From contig JAEYWD010000074.1 in the NCBI GenBank assembly GCA_023429135.1, positions 59,968 to 123,967 of the forward strand: a stretch of DNA of 64,000 bases, given 5' to 3'. The stretch comes from Bacteroidota bacterium (GTDB lineage: Bacteria; Bacteroidota; Bacteroidia; Bacteroidales; JAAUTT01). Below are positions 45,600-55,900 of the stretch, piece after piece. Within the stretch, counting starts at the first letter, position 1, and each line of letters begins with the position of its first letter. The notes beneath the pieces were generated by a model. That model saw only the letters and a program-made list of their open reading frames with translations, made no database searches and had not been told where the DNA came from. The position numbers were made by a program, and so were the translations under genes.

Positions 45600-47153
45600 T
45601 TATTTTCCACCATCCCACCAAACATTGGTAGAAAGTTCATTTCCTCCCATACGGGTTTTAGCAGCTTCAACATTAGCTTTGTTTATAGTAAACTCCTGAA
45701 CCGGATAGGTTACCCTTCTAGGAATTGCATTACCAATGATAGGAGTGAACTTAATATAGCTTCCATCTTTAAGTGGTCCGGTCAATTCTCCTGGCTGAAC
45801 AAGATTTTTTGGAAATCCAGTTCTTCTCCAATCTGCCCAAGCTTCGTACCCATCCATATAATGGGCAATATATTTTTGAGTAAGAACATTTTCTGCGTTT
45901 GCAGCAGGAAGAGTAGCAATATAAGAATCAATAGCAGCAGTTTCAACTCCCCATCTTTCCATTGAAGCTCTCACACCTTTTACATACCACGCCTGATCCC
46001 AGTTGTTCACTTCCGACAACATAAAACAAACCTCTGCAAATTCCAAATAGTAAAGAGAAGCATCAGCATCTAATACCATATTATATGTTGCATAAAGGTT
46101 AGCTACAGGTCTTGGAATTGTACTCCATATACCTGCTGCATTTGCATCCGATATTCCGTATGGAATTCCATTATAAGTTCCTGCATTTGATTTTGGAACC
46201 CATAAATACATACGAGGATCAACTAAGCCAAAGAATGGGTTTGTTTTATTGTTTTTAACATCATTTTCACCCTTTAACAAGTCTACAAATTGCTTAGTCA
46301 CGGTGAAGTCATTCCTTGCTGAAGTATAAAAAGCATCGTATAGTGGAGCATTACTCTGATTATCACCTAAATAATTTACAGCGGCATTATCATCATTTGA
46401 TGCAAAAACGCCAACTCCAGATTTAAGTTCAGCAATGGTAGCATCTCTGAGAGATACTATATCAGCATCAGTAACTTTTGATAAACGTACTGCAACCCGT
46501 AAGCGTAATGAATTAATGAATTTTTTCCAAAGAGATGGATCTCCTCCATAAATAATATCGCCTTCTGTAAAAGCAACTTCTTCTTCGTTAATCATTTCTG
46601 CAGCTGCTTTAAGCTTAACAAGCATATCCTTATAAATGTCTTTCTGAGCATCATATTTAGGACTTGGGTTTTCTACAGCATTGAAAGCTTCACTATATGG
46701 AACATCACCATAAGTATCAGTTAACAATTGTATTGCCCATAATTTCAATGCAGTAGCAGCAGCAATCTGATTTGCATTATTACCATATTTAGACATTAAT
46801 GCCTTGGTTTTTTCATCAGTGTTTAATTTGATGATTTCTTCCAAACTCATAATATCTGTATAAATCAATCTCCAGTAACCATTGTTAGTACCATCACGGA
46901 GTGCATATCTGTCCTCCGAAGTATAGTTTCTCTGTGCCCAAAATTGAGAATATAATAATCCTCCACGTCCACTAAACCATTCGTCTCTTATATCGTCAAG
47001 TAACGAACGTTCAGCCGTAACTATTAAATTAGTTGTAGGAACAACGGTGGGTCTGTTCGGGTCAGTGTTTATTTCATCGAAATCTTTAGTACACCCAATG
47101 TTTAATAAAATTATCAACCCAACTAAGGTCAATAAACTATATATTCTTTTCAT
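45600..47153 (-). CDS. SusD_2-type nutrient-binding lipoprotein
   Basis: About 517 residues from MKRIYSLLTLVGLI (ATG at 47151-47153). Type II signal with lipobox LNIGC, then TKDFDEINTDPNRPT, the hallmark of the SusD-like_2 group. Later segments (LWAIQLLTDTYGDVPYSEAF and YMDGYEAWADWRRTGFP) are conserved in that group. It is paired with the SusC directly upstream (25 bp gap to its stop). SusD_2 proteins often bind non-starch ligands; the substrate is not readable here. Homologous to the partner at 50773-52209. Confidence 0.94.
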   Translation of the reverse strand: MKRIYSLLTLVGLIILLNIGCTKDFDEINTDPNRPTVVPTTNLIVTAERSLLDDIRDEWFSGRGGLLYSQFWAQRNYTSEDRYALRDGTNNGYWRLIYTDIMSLEEIIKLNTDEKTKALMSKYGNNANQIAAATALKLWAIQLLTDTYGDVPYSEAFNAVENPSPKYDAQKDIYKDMLVKLKAAAEMINEEEVAFTEGDIIYGGDPSLWKKFINSLRLRVAVRLSKVTDADIVSLRDATIAELKSGVGVFASNDDNAAVNYLGDNQSNAPLYDAFYTSARNDFTVTKQFVDLLKGENDVKNNKTNPFFGLVDPRMYLWVPKSNAGTYNGIPYGISDANAAGIWSTIPRPVANLYATYNMVLDADASLYYLEFAEVCFMLSEVNNWDQAWYVKGVRASMERWGVETAAIDSYIATLPAANAENVLTQKYIAHYMDGYEAWADWRRTGFPKNLVQPGELTGPLKDGSYIKFTPIIGNAIPRRVTYPVQEFTINKANVEAAKTRMGGNELSTNVWWDGGK

Positions 47154-47178
47154 ATGATTCATTTTATAGTATTAAAAT

Positions 47179-50100
47179 TTAGAAACTAAAACTAAGATTT
47201 ACACCATAGTTACGTAAGCTAGGCAATGCTCCTCCTTCAATACCTTGAATATTACCCGATCCTGTTGTATTTTCCGGATCAAAGTGTTTATTATCCTGAC
47301 CCCAAATAGCTAAGTTACGGCCATAAACCGATAATTTAACATTCTGAACATATTTGGTAAACTTGGTAGGTATGCTATAGCTCAATCGCAATTCGCGAAG
47401 TTTTATGTAGTCTGCTTTAAAGATATTTTGTGCAGCAGGACCATCATAATACCAATGAGATGCAGTTTGACCTTCAACATAAGTTTCGTTTAATACAGGT
47501 ACAGCACTGGCATTTCCAGCTTTGTCAGTATATTCAACAGTTCCGTCAGCCAAAACTCTTCCGTAATAACCTTGTGAAAGTGCTCCACCTCCATCAGCAA
47601 CAGCATCGCGAACATTCATTCCCTTAGCGTTAATTGCAGCAGTTTCTTCAAGGATTCCACTATAATTTCCCCACATGTTTGTAGTCGAGAATAATTTACC
47701 ACCTTTTCTTATGTCAACTAAACCAGCAAGTTCAATTCCCTTAAACTTAAATGTATTCCAGATACCCGTCATAAAATCAGGCATAACGTTACCTAACGAT
47801 TCAACTTTACCATTTAAGTATTTACCATCAGTGCCAACAATTTTATTGCCATCTTTAGTTACATAATTTCTACCGATCAATGAACCATAAGCTTGGCCCT
47901 TTTCAGCATTTACTGATACATTAAAAGGACCATTTGCTAATTGATAAACATTAATATCAGGGGCAAGTTCAACAACCTCATTCTTATTATGGGTAAAATT
48001 AACAGCAATATCCCACGAAAAATCAGTGGTAAGAATTGGGGTTAAGTTCAGAGTAGCCTCAATACCTTTATTGGATATTTCACCTGCATTGATCGTTTTA
48101 AAACCATTTCCCGACGCTCCTGAGATTGCAACTGATAATATTTGATCAGTTGTTGTTTCACTATAATATGTAAAGCTTAAACCAACACGTTTATTGAAGA
48201 AAAGAAGATCAGTACCAAATTCAACTGAAGTTGTCATTTCTGATTTTAAATCCTTATTATATAAAGTATTTGGTACACGGTACATGGCATTATCACCAAA
48301 ATTATTCACATAATCATAATATTTCCTGTCAGAATATGGATCGGTATCGCTACCTGCCTGTGCCCAACCAACTCTTACTTTACCTAAGTTAAACCAACTA
48401 ATTCCTTTTAAAGGAGCTAATTCGCTAAACAAAAAGCTTGTTGTAACCGCAGGATACATATAAGAATTTTTTCCCTTAGAAAGAGTCGAAGACCAGTCAT
48501 TTCTGAGTGAAGCATCTACGTATAACATGTTATAAAAACCAAAATTGATTGTACCATAAAGACTATTTATTTGTCTTTTAGAAGTATAATCGTCCAAAGT
48601 CTCAGCAGGAGATGCAGAGTTTCTTAAGGTATACAATTCGGGGATAACAAGACCTCCCTTTGTTTGCATACGATTTGTATTTCTTTTACGATACATTTGA
48701 TTTCCACCAAATGTGGCATTAAAATCAATAGCATCAGAAAATCTGTGCTTAATAGTAGCCAAAAGTTCAGCGTTGGTTTCAAAAAACTCTCTTAAACCCT
48801 GATAAAATGAAGATTGAGCGGCAGAACCAACTGCTACACGTTCCATTTCCCTGTTATTGTAATAATCGGCATTAACCTTACCCTGGATGGTCAACCATTC
48901 TGTTGCAGCATAGTTTAATCCAATATTACCGTACAAACGATTTCTATCATCATTTTGGTAATTGCGATATCTGGTCCAATATGGGTTATCAGAATAGGCA
49001 GGAGATGGATCATCCCAACCGTTACGGTTCCATACTCGTTGAGTACCATCAGGATTAACATAATTTTTAGCTATTTCCATGTCTAACTGACGTTGGCCCC
49101 ATTGATTAAATTTCTGCATAATATTATTATCATCGTAACCTGTTGAAGCACGACCTATTGCGGCAGATTTAACATAATTTACTGATGTAAAAGCTTTAAG
49201 TTTACTTCCTAATTTAGTATCACCATTAAACCCTATAGTATTTCTTTTCAAACTACTATTTGGCATATAACCTTTTAAATCAAAATTTGTATATGACAGA
49301 CGGAAACCTGATTTATCACTACCACCAGTTAAAGCGATATTATTAGTATAGGCTACTCCGGTTTCAAAAAAATCTTTCACATCATGTTTTGGAGCAATCC
49401 AAGGTGATGTTTGAGGAAGACCTTGTTTACCATTGGCTTCCCAGTCGAAAATATTATGATACTGAAGTACTTGTTTGGTGGGGTCATATTTTGGTCCAAA
49501 ACTTTCATCTGTACCAAAATCAGGAACCAAAAATTCGGTACCATTGATATCAATTAAGCCAAACCCTTCTTCAGTATCCGAAGACATTGAGCCTCCACCA
49601 TATAAATTTTGATATTTTGGAAGAACTGCAACTTGTTCGAAAGCGACACTGGAATTGATTTCAACTCCAATACGATCTTTTCCAATCTTTCCCTTTTTTG
49701 TTGTAATTAAAATCACACCATTAGCAGCGCGAGAACCATAAAGAGAAGCTGCACTAGGTCCTTTTAATACGGAAACAGATTCAATATCATCAGGATTAAT
49801 GTCACCTGATGTACTACCATAATCATAACCACCAGCTCCTCTTTGTGTATCAGTTGTATTAAAACTTGAATTATCTAAAGGAACACCATCAACAACAAAT
49901 AATGGTTGATTATTTCCAGAGATAGATCTCACACCCCTGATGGTGATTCTTGTAGATCCACCCATGTTTCCACTGGCAGATGCAACACTAACACCAGCTA
50001 CTTTCCCAGAAAGGGAGGTAATAACATTACCTGTTCTAGTTTGATTTAACTCATCAGCTTTAACATCCTGAACTGTATACCCCAAAGATTTCTTTTCCCT

Positions 50101-50442
50101 CGAAATACCCAAAGCGGTTACAACTACCTCATCCAATCCAACAACATCGGTTTCCATAACAATCTCAATGCTGTTTCTACCTCCTATTGCTACTTCCTGT
50201 GTCTTCAACCCTACAAAGCTAAAAACGAGAGAAGTTGCGCTTGAAGGAACATTTAAAGAGTATTTACCATCAAAGTCGGTGGTTGTTCCGATGGTGGTAC
50301 CCTTAACAACTACAGATACACCAGGCACGGCATTGCCATCTTCAGCAGATGCAACCTTACCTGTAATCTGCACTGTTTGTGCTTGTAGCATAGGCAACCC
50401 TACAAACACAAGAAATGCAAATAACAACGCAAATCTTTTCAT
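47179..50442 (-). CDS. SusC/RagA TonB-dependent transporter (first pair)
   Basis: 1087 residues: signal peptide (MKRFALLFAFLVFVGLPMLQAQ), a carboxypeptidase-D-like domain (VQITGKVASAEDGNAVPGVSVVVKGTTIGTTTDFDGKY), plug (LDEVVVTALGISREKKSLGYTVQDVKAD, GSRAANGVILITTKKG) and a long beta-barrel ending SFSF. There is no STN domain, so unlike the locus at 1-6.8 kb this one is not of transducer type and no FecIR pair is near. It shares long stretches with the SusC at 52221-55508, showing duplication. It is followed by its SusD. Substrate unknown. Confidence 0.95.
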   Translation of the reverse strand: MKRFALLFAFLVFVGLPMLQAQTVQITGKVASAEDGNAVPGVSVVVKGTTIGTTTDFDGKYSLNVPSSATSLVFSFVGLKTQEVAIGGRNSIEIVMETDVVGLDEVVVTALGISREKKSLGYTVQDVKADELNQTRTGNVITSLSGKVAGVSVASASGNMGGSTRITIRGVRSISGNNQPLFVVDGVPLDNSSFNTTDTQRGAGGYDYGSTSGDINPDDIESVSVLKGPSAASLYGSRAANGVILITTKKGKIGKDRIGVEINSSVAFEQVAVLPKYQNLYGGGSMSSDTEEGFGLIDINGTEFLVPDFGTDESFGPKYDPTKQVLQYHNIFDWEANGKQGLPQTSPWIAPKHDVKDFFETGVAYTNNIALTGGSDKSGFRLSYTNFDLKGYMPNSSLKRNTIGFNGDTKLGSKLKAFTSVNYVKSAAIGRASTGYDDNNIMQKFNQWGQRQLDMEIAKNYVNPDGTQRVWNRNGWDDPSPAYSDNPYWTRYRNYQNDDRNRLYGNIGLNYAATEWLTIQGKVNADYYNNREMERVAVGSAAQSSFYQGLREFFETNAELLATIKHRFSDAIDFNATFGGNQMYRKRNTNRMQTKGGLVIPELYTLRNSASPAETLDDYTSKRQINSLYGTINFGFYNMLYVDASLRNDWSSTLSKGKNSYMYPAVTTSFLFSELAPLKGISWFNLGKVRVGWAQAGSDTDPYSDRKYYDYVNNFGDNAMYRVPNTLYNKDLKSEMTTSVEFGTDLLFFNKRVGLSFTYYSETTTDQILSVAISGASGNGFKTINAGEISNKGIEATLNLTPILTTDFSWDIAVNFTHNKNEVVELAPDINVYQLANGPFNVSVNAEKGQAYGSLIGRNYVTKDGNKIVGTDGKYLNGKVESLGNVMPDFMTGIWNTFKFKGIELAGLVDIRKGGKLFSTTNMWGNYSGILEETAAINAKGMNVRDAVADGGGALSQGYYGRVLADGTVEYTDKAGNASAVPVLNETYVEGQTASHWYYDGPAAQNIFKADYIKLRELRLSYSIPTKFTKYVQNVKLSVYGRNLAIWGQDNKHFDPENTTGSGNIQGIEGGALPSLRNYGVNLSFSF

Positions 50443-50720
50443 AAAAATTTAAGTTTAGGTTTACAAATAGTTAAATAATAATTATTCGATGCCAAAATAG
50501 GAAATATTTTTTAATTATCAAGCATAAGTAGAGGGTATAAACTTTATGTTAAAGTGAAAACTGGCTTTTTTTTTCAGTTTTTGTAGAAAACAAGGCATTT
50601 TTTTAATGAAAAAATTTATAAAATATTTTTTTTAAAGGGGGAAGAATAAAATATTTATTTTCTAAAAAACAATGCTTTTTTCCATAAAGGGTAAATATTT
50701 CTAAAATCTATATAAATAAA
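50443..50720. other. Upstream region of the first SusC gene
   Basis: AT-rich. It holds AATTATTCGAT at 50480-50490, shared with the upstream region of the paralogous SusC, and the segment TAACTATTTGTAAAC on the minus strand, partly like a TAnnTTTG box. No gene seen. Confidence 0.5.
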
Positions 50721-50750
50721 AAAGGGTGACCATATTCATGATCACCCTTT
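50712..50750 (-). terminator. Terminator of the second SusCD pair
   Basis: On the minus strand AAAGGGTGATCATGA pairs with the later TCACCCTTT and runs into TTTTTTATTTAT. It is 23 bp past the stop of the second susD. Confidence 0.8.
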
Positions 50751-50772
50751 AATACTTTTTATAAGACTGGTA

Positions 50773-52209
50773 TTAATATTTATCCCAGAATAATTTTGTT
50801 GTTAGTTCATCCCCCCCAATTTGCTCGGATGCCTGATAGTAATTTGCCGCATTTAGTGTTTGTTCATTTACAGGATAGGTAAACCTTTTGGGAATTTCGT
50901 TATATGCGGTAATAGCTGGAGCTAGATTTAATAATGGATAATCCAGTCTTCGCCATTCGGTATACCCTTCTAATCCTCTTGTATAAAATGCAATCCAGGC
51001 CTGAGTACCAATTTTCTGACGCCAGTCGCCTGCTGCAGTTGCATAAGCCACCAACGGATTAGCTAAATATGCCTGAGCTTCAGCTTCAGTTCCTCCCCAG
51101 AATAAAATAGATTCTTTTATACCGTTGGTATAAAAACTTTCAGGTGTTCCTCCAACATTAAAGCCTCTGGCTGCTGCTTCTGCCAAATAAAAAAGTACCT
51201 CGTCATATGTCAGCAGAATTCCGGGGAAAGTCGGATCCCTGATTTCGTCAGAAACATGGGAATATTGTGAATATGGGTTACTTTCCCCATAAATTCCACC
51301 AGCATATTTACTATTTACCATGGTAAAATACCTGGGCCTCCGGGGATCATTCAGTGTATTCATCACATCAACAATGGTATTTGCTGGAACAAAGTCGTCG
51401 CGTCCACTTAATACCAGGTCGGTATTTAAAGGATTATTATTAGGAGTGGATGCCAGATATTGAAACAAAGCATTGTCATCGGACGAAGTGAAAACATGGG
51501 GGGCTGCTGCTTCAATTATACTTTTCGCAAGTGTTGGATCAAAATCGGAAATGGTAATACCCATTTTTAGTTTTAAGGAATTAGCAAATTTCATCCATTT
51601 TTCTACATCTCCACCATAAATAAGATCAGCCTGACTAAAACTTTCAAAGCCAGGATCCATTTTTGCCAATGCAGCATCTATACGCGAAAGTAAATCCTTA
51701 TAAATAGTAAAGGCATCATCGTACTTCGGCGAAATATTATTAACATCCAAAGCTTCGGTGTAAGGAACGTTCCCGAATATGTCAACCAACTGCTGGTAAG
51801 AATATGCCCTGAGAATTTCAATGACAGCCAGTTTATTCTGCTTCTCCTTTTCGCCGTCGGCATTTGTGGGAGCTTTTGCCTTAATAAGACTATCAGCTAC
51901 CTTAAAATCCTGCAAAAAGCCCCGGTAATAAGTCCTGAAGGTAAGATCGGGAATTGTTCTGGTAACGATATCGTAATTTCCTTCATCGGTATAAGTAGTC
52001 TGAGTCCAATACTGTGCAAACAATTTCCAGACATTTAAATTTACGTTAGTACTCGAAATCTGATCAACCAAATCCTTCTGTGCATTTGTAAACAATGCTT
52101 CTCCCGAAACATTGGAAGGGTTTTTCTGATCGGTATTATAAGCCTCAAAGTCTTTGGTACAAGCTACATAGCTTAGGGCCAGCAAAAATATTATGATGTA
52201 TTTTTTCAT
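50773..52209 (-). CDS. SusD_2-type nutrient-binding lipoprotein (second pair)
   Basis: About 478 residues from MKKYIIIFLLALSYVAC (ATG at 52207-52209); the two extra upstream codons of the longer frame are unlikely. Lipobox LSYVAC, then TKDFEAYNTDQKNPSNV, close to the start of the SusD_2 protein at 45600-47153. Other shared segments: VDIFGNVPYTEAL and RGLEGYTEWRRLDYP. It is 12 bp after its SusC partner. Substrate unknown. Confidence 0.94.
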   Translation of the reverse strand: MKKYIIIFLLALSYVACTKDFEAYNTDQKNPSNVSGEALFTNAQKDLVDQISSTNVNLNVWKLFAQYWTQTTYTDEGNYDIVTRTIPDLTFRTYYRGFLQDFKVADSLIKAKAPTNADGEKEKQNKLAVIEILRAYSYQQLVDIFGNVPYTEALDVNNISPKYDDAFTIYKDLLSRIDAALAKMDPGFESFSQADLIYGGDVEKWMKFANSLKLKMGITISDFDPTLAKSIIEAAAPHVFTSSDDNALFQYLASTPNNNPLNTDLVLSGRDDFVPANTIVDVMNTLNDPRRPRYFTMVNSKYAGGIYGESNPYSQYSHVSDEIRDPTFPGILLTYDEVLFYLAEAAARGFNVGGTPESFYTNGIKESILFWGGTEAEAQAYLANPLVAYATAAGDWRQKIGTQAWIAFYTRGLEGYTEWRRLDYPLLNLAPAITAYNEIPKRFTYPVNEQTLNAANYYQASEQIGGDELTTKLFWDKY

Positions 52210-52220
52210 ATTGTTCATAT

Positions 52221-55200
52221 TTAAAATTGAAGTTTAATATTGAACCCAAAATTTCTTGTTGTGGGCAAGGGGCCACTTTGCCATCCCTGGATATTTCCTG
52301 AACTCTGACTTGCTTCCGGATCAGCATAAGGCAAATTCTTGTGTATAATCCAAAGGTTTGATCCCACAAAGCTCACTGATGCTCCTTTTATAAATGAATT
52401 ATCCAGTAAGTTCCTGGGTAAACTATAACTTACAACTACTTCACGGAGTTTGACATATGATGCATCGAATACAAAAGCTGAATTAGGATTACGGGCATAA
52501 CCAAAAGCTCTGTAATCGTCTCCGGCAATGCGCCGTTTATTTTCGCTTCCATTCTCGAGTACACCATTTAAAACCAATCCTCCGCTGGTGGGAGCATAAC
52601 CTTGAGAATGATCGCCAGGTACATTTAAAACCAACGGATCGCGAACGGGATTACCCAAATCGTTTGTAAATACAGTTTCGGGATACAATCCTGTAGCCTT
52701 ACCATACCAATGGTCAAGTGAGAAAATACTGCCACCTTGCTGCATGTCGATGAGGAAACTAAAAGAAAGATTGCTTATAGAGAAAGTATTACTAACACCT
52801 CCAATCCAGTCCGGATTTACATTTCCTATTACATTATCAGAAGTTGGCGATATTTTGTAATAACCGGTGGGCAGAATAACTCTTCTACCATCTTCTGAAT
52901 AAACATAATCGGTTCCCTGGATAGTTCCATAAGGTTCTCCTAATCGGGCATTAATGGTAACACCGCCTTGCAGCGATGCTATCTGGAGGTTTTTGATATC
53001 GCCTTCAAGAGCAACTACTTCGTTCATGTTTTTGGACCAGTTCAACATCACATTCCATTCAAATTTTCCTATTTTTATTGGTGTCCCTGAAAGACGCAAT
53101 TCTATACCCTTATTTTCAAGTTCACCGGCATTTACATACTTTGAAGAATATCCTGTGGCATATGAAACTGAAACCGGTAAAATTTGGTTAACGGTATTTG
53201 TTTTATACAATGCTAAGTCCAACCCTAATCTTCCCTGGAAAGTGCTTAACTCGATCCCTGCTTCCACACTTTTTGTGCGTTCGGGTTTGAGGTCAGGATT
53301 GTTTTTTGTAATAGGTACTGATACAAGCGGACGACCACTGAAAGGAGCTATAGCAGTGTAAGTATCGAGAACAGAAGCAAAAGGAGCATCGTTACCTACC
53401 TCGGCATAATTTAACCTGAGTTTACCCAACTGCAGCCAATCGGCTCCCAATACTTCCGAAAACAGGAAGCTTCCTGAAATGGAAGGATAAGTATATGTCC
53501 AGTTTCCTTTTGGAAGGGTTGAGGATTGGTCGATACGGTAAGTTGCATCGAGGAAAAGAAAACCACGATATCCCAGAGACAAACTGGCGAAATATCCGTT
53601 CATGCCAATCCGGCTCAGTTGTTCTTCGGGAGGCAGCATGGCATCCACACTATTGCTGAGAGCATAAACATCAGGTACACTTAAACCGCCGTTTGTTGAT
53701 GCAAAAACCCTGTCGACCCTTTGACGCCTGATATTGGTACCCACAAAACCATTGACATTGAAATTATCACCTATGTCTTTCTTAAAAGTGACCATAAAGT
53801 CAACGTTGGTTTCCAGGTATGTTCTGGATAATCTTGAATAACCTGATGTTACATCTGGCCGGCCAACTCCAAGCTCACTTGCAACCGATCCCACAGCACG
53901 TCTTTCTTCCTGAAGCTCATTGTACGTATCAACTGAAACTCTACCCATAAAACCAAGCCACTCGTTGGCGGAATAATCGAACTGAGAATAACCTACCAAA
54001 CGATTTCGTTCGTCGGTCTGATAGTTTTTATACCTGGTCCAGTATGGATTGTCCCAGTATGCAGGAATTCCATTATCAAACGACTTTCTGTTCCAGGTTA
54101 TATTTTGCCCTGTCTTATCAAAAAGTTCTTTTTGTTGCATCATATCGACATTTACCTGATACCACTGACGAAACATAGACATTATATTATCGCTGTAACC
54201 TGTTGAGTTACGACCTTTACCATTGGTATTGGTGTAATTTGCCGAAGCTGAGACCTTCAGTTTGTTTGTTACATTATACGAACCGTTAAATGCAAAATTG
54301 TTTCGTTTGATATGGCTATTGGGCATAATACCTGTTTGATCGAGGTTGGTGTAGCCCAGGCGGAAGGTTGATTTTTCACCGCCCCCGGTAATATCGATGC
54401 TATTAGTAAGAGAAACGGTTGTCTCAAAAAAGGTTCCCGGATCGTTTGGTGAAGCTACCCAGGGAGTTTTCTTTTTATAGTTTGGCGATTCGGGTACAAA
54501 AGCATCCCAGTGGTAAACCATTAAATCAGGATCAAACTTCTGACCAAAAGACGCATCTTCATAAAAAGGCACAACCAGGTCGGGAGTTCCGTCTCCATCG
54601 GCATCAAATTCTTCAAGTCCCGGATAATCGCCTTCGCTGTAGAAAGGACCGTACCCCCCTCCGTAGCTCTTTTGATATTTTGGAAAGGTGCTTTTATCGT
54701 AAACTCCAAAAGTAGTATTGGAATTTAATGTAACACCTACCCCTTGTGACTGCCGTGCTCCCTTTTTGGTAGTAATCATTACCACCCCATTTGCAGCACG
54801 TGCACCATACAAAGCAGAAGCGGCCGCACCTTTTAGAATGCTAATGGATTCAATATCGTTCGGGTTAATATCGGAAGCCGCATTTCCATAATCGTATCCA
54901 CTTCTTCCGGTACGTTGGCCTGTATTGTTTGTATTTGAGTTATCAACCGGAACTCCGTCGATGACAAAAAGCGCCTGGTTACTGCCTGTTAAAGACTTAG
55001 AACCACGAATTACGACGTTGGTAGAACCACCTATATTATTATTGGCTTTAATCTGCACACCCGAAACTTTTCCTGAAAGAGAATTAATAAAGTTATCGGA
55101 CTTTACAGGTGCTATCTGATCCCCTTTAACTTCCTGTGTTGCATATCCCAAAGATTTTTTTTCACGCGAAATACCAAGAGCTGTAACTACCACTTCCTCC

Positions 55201-55508
55201 AGACCAACAACATCCTGTTCCAATACAACATTAATATTTGTTCTCCCCCCTATGGCCACTTCCTGCGTTTTCAATCCTACAAAACTAAAAACAATGGCGT
55301 TCGCCGCAGGAGGAGCATTCAATGTGTAATTTCCATCAAAGTCTGTGGTGGTGCCTATCGTGGTCCCTTTAACTACAACAGAAACGCCAGGTATAGGAGA
55401 ACCATCTTCGGCACTTGTGACCTTACCTGTAATCTGCACGTTTTGTGCATGCAGTATAGGCATAACCGCAAGCAACATCATTGCAAAAAACAATGTGCAT
55501 CTTTTCAT
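52221..55508 (-). CDS. SusC/RagA TonB-dependent transporter (second pair)
   Basis: About 1095 residues from MKRCTLFFAMMLLAVMPILHAQ; three codons earlier is an alternative ATG (55517). Domains are as in its paralogue: carboxypeptidase-D-like repeat (VQITGKVTSAEDGSPIPGVSVVVKGTTIGTTTDFDGNY), plug (LEEVVVTALGISREKKSLGYATQEVKGD, GARAANGVVMITTKKG) and barrel ending IKLQF. No STN domain. The two SusC proteins are most alike in the first 250 residues and differ in the barrel loops, as expected if they import different ligands. Pair order SusC then SusD is normal. Confidence 0.95.
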   Translation of the reverse strand: MKRCTLFFAMMLLAVMPILHAQNVQITGKVTSAEDGSPIPGVSVVVKGTTIGTTTDFDGNYTLNAPPAANAIVFSFVGLKTQEVAIGGRTNINVVLEQDVVGLEEVVVTALGISREKKSLGYATQEVKGDQIAPVKSDNFINSLSGKVSGVQIKANNNIGGSTNVVIRGSKSLTGSNQALFVIDGVPVDNSNTNNTGQRTGRSGYDYGNAASDINPNDIESISILKGAAASALYGARAANGVVMITTKKGARQSQGVGVTLNSNTTFGVYDKSTFPKYQKSYGGGYGPFYSEGDYPGLEEFDADGDGTPDLVVPFYEDASFGQKFDPDLMVYHWDAFVPESPNYKKKTPWVASPNDPGTFFETTVSLTNSIDITGGGEKSTFRLGYTNLDQTGIMPNSHIKRNNFAFNGSYNVTNKLKVSASANYTNTNGKGRNSTGYSDNIMSMFRQWYQVNVDMMQQKELFDKTGQNITWNRKSFDNGIPAYWDNPYWTRYKNYQTDERNRLVGYSQFDYSANEWLGFMGRVSVDTYNELQEERRAVGSVASELGVGRPDVTSGYSRLSRTYLETNVDFMVTFKKDIGDNFNVNGFVGTNIRRQRVDRVFASTNGGLSVPDVYALSNSVDAMLPPEEQLSRIGMNGYFASLSLGYRGFLFLDATYRIDQSSTLPKGNWTYTYPSISGSFLFSEVLGADWLQLGKLRLNYAEVGNDAPFASVLDTYTAIAPFSGRPLVSVPITKNNPDLKPERTKSVEAGIELSTFQGRLGLDLALYKTNTVNQILPVSVSYATGYSSKYVNAGELENKGIELRLSGTPIKIGKFEWNVMLNWSKNMNEVVALEGDIKNLQIASLQGGVTINARLGEPYGTIQGTDYVYSEDGRRVILPTGYYKISPTSDNVIGNVNPDWIGGVSNTFSISNLSFSFLIDMQQGGSIFSLDHWYGKATGLYPETVFTNDLGNPVRDPLVLNVPGDHSQGYAPTSGGLVLNGVLENGSENKRRIAGDDYRAFGYARNPNSAFVFDASYVKLREVVVSYSLPRNLLDNSFIKGASVSFVGSNLWIIHKNLPYADPEASQSSGNIQGWQSGPLPTTRNFGFNIKLQF

Positions 55509-55900
55509 ACATATCAAGATTTAAGTTTATAAATAGTTATTCTTATCCCCTTTAACTAATCAACAGGTCAATTATTCGATCTTTTTTCATCTAACCTTTA
55601 ACTATTAAACAAAGCTTAATAAAAAATGAAGGTGGTTTCTCAAAAAAAATTACTGACATTATACTATTTTTTCAATTTCAAGACTTTAGCTGTTTTAAAA
55701 TTCGAATTCATGACAATATTAAATGTACCTTTGACAATTTGACAGAATTACAATACCGCAAATTGGATAACATGCTGTACTGCTGTTAAAAGATGTTAAA
55801 TAGAATGTAAATAAATAACCAGTTAACCATTTTGGATGTTAATTTGCATATTGAAAACAAAACCGAAATAAATAGTGTTAGTTATTAAATTTATATACAT
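55509..55900. other. Divergent promoter region, SusC and htrA
   Basis: 392 bp of AT-rich DNA. The susC side has AATTATTCGAT at 55570-55580, matching the upstream region of the other susC. No frame or hairpin of note was found; the htrA start is preceded by AT-rich DNA without a clear Shine-Dalgarno, typical of this phylum. Confidence 0.45.

Noticed and set aside
45600..55517. Polysaccharide utilisation locus with enzymes
   Set aside because: Only SusC and SusD genes are present; no glycoside hydrolase, lyase or sulfatase was found, so a glycan substrate cannot be claimed.
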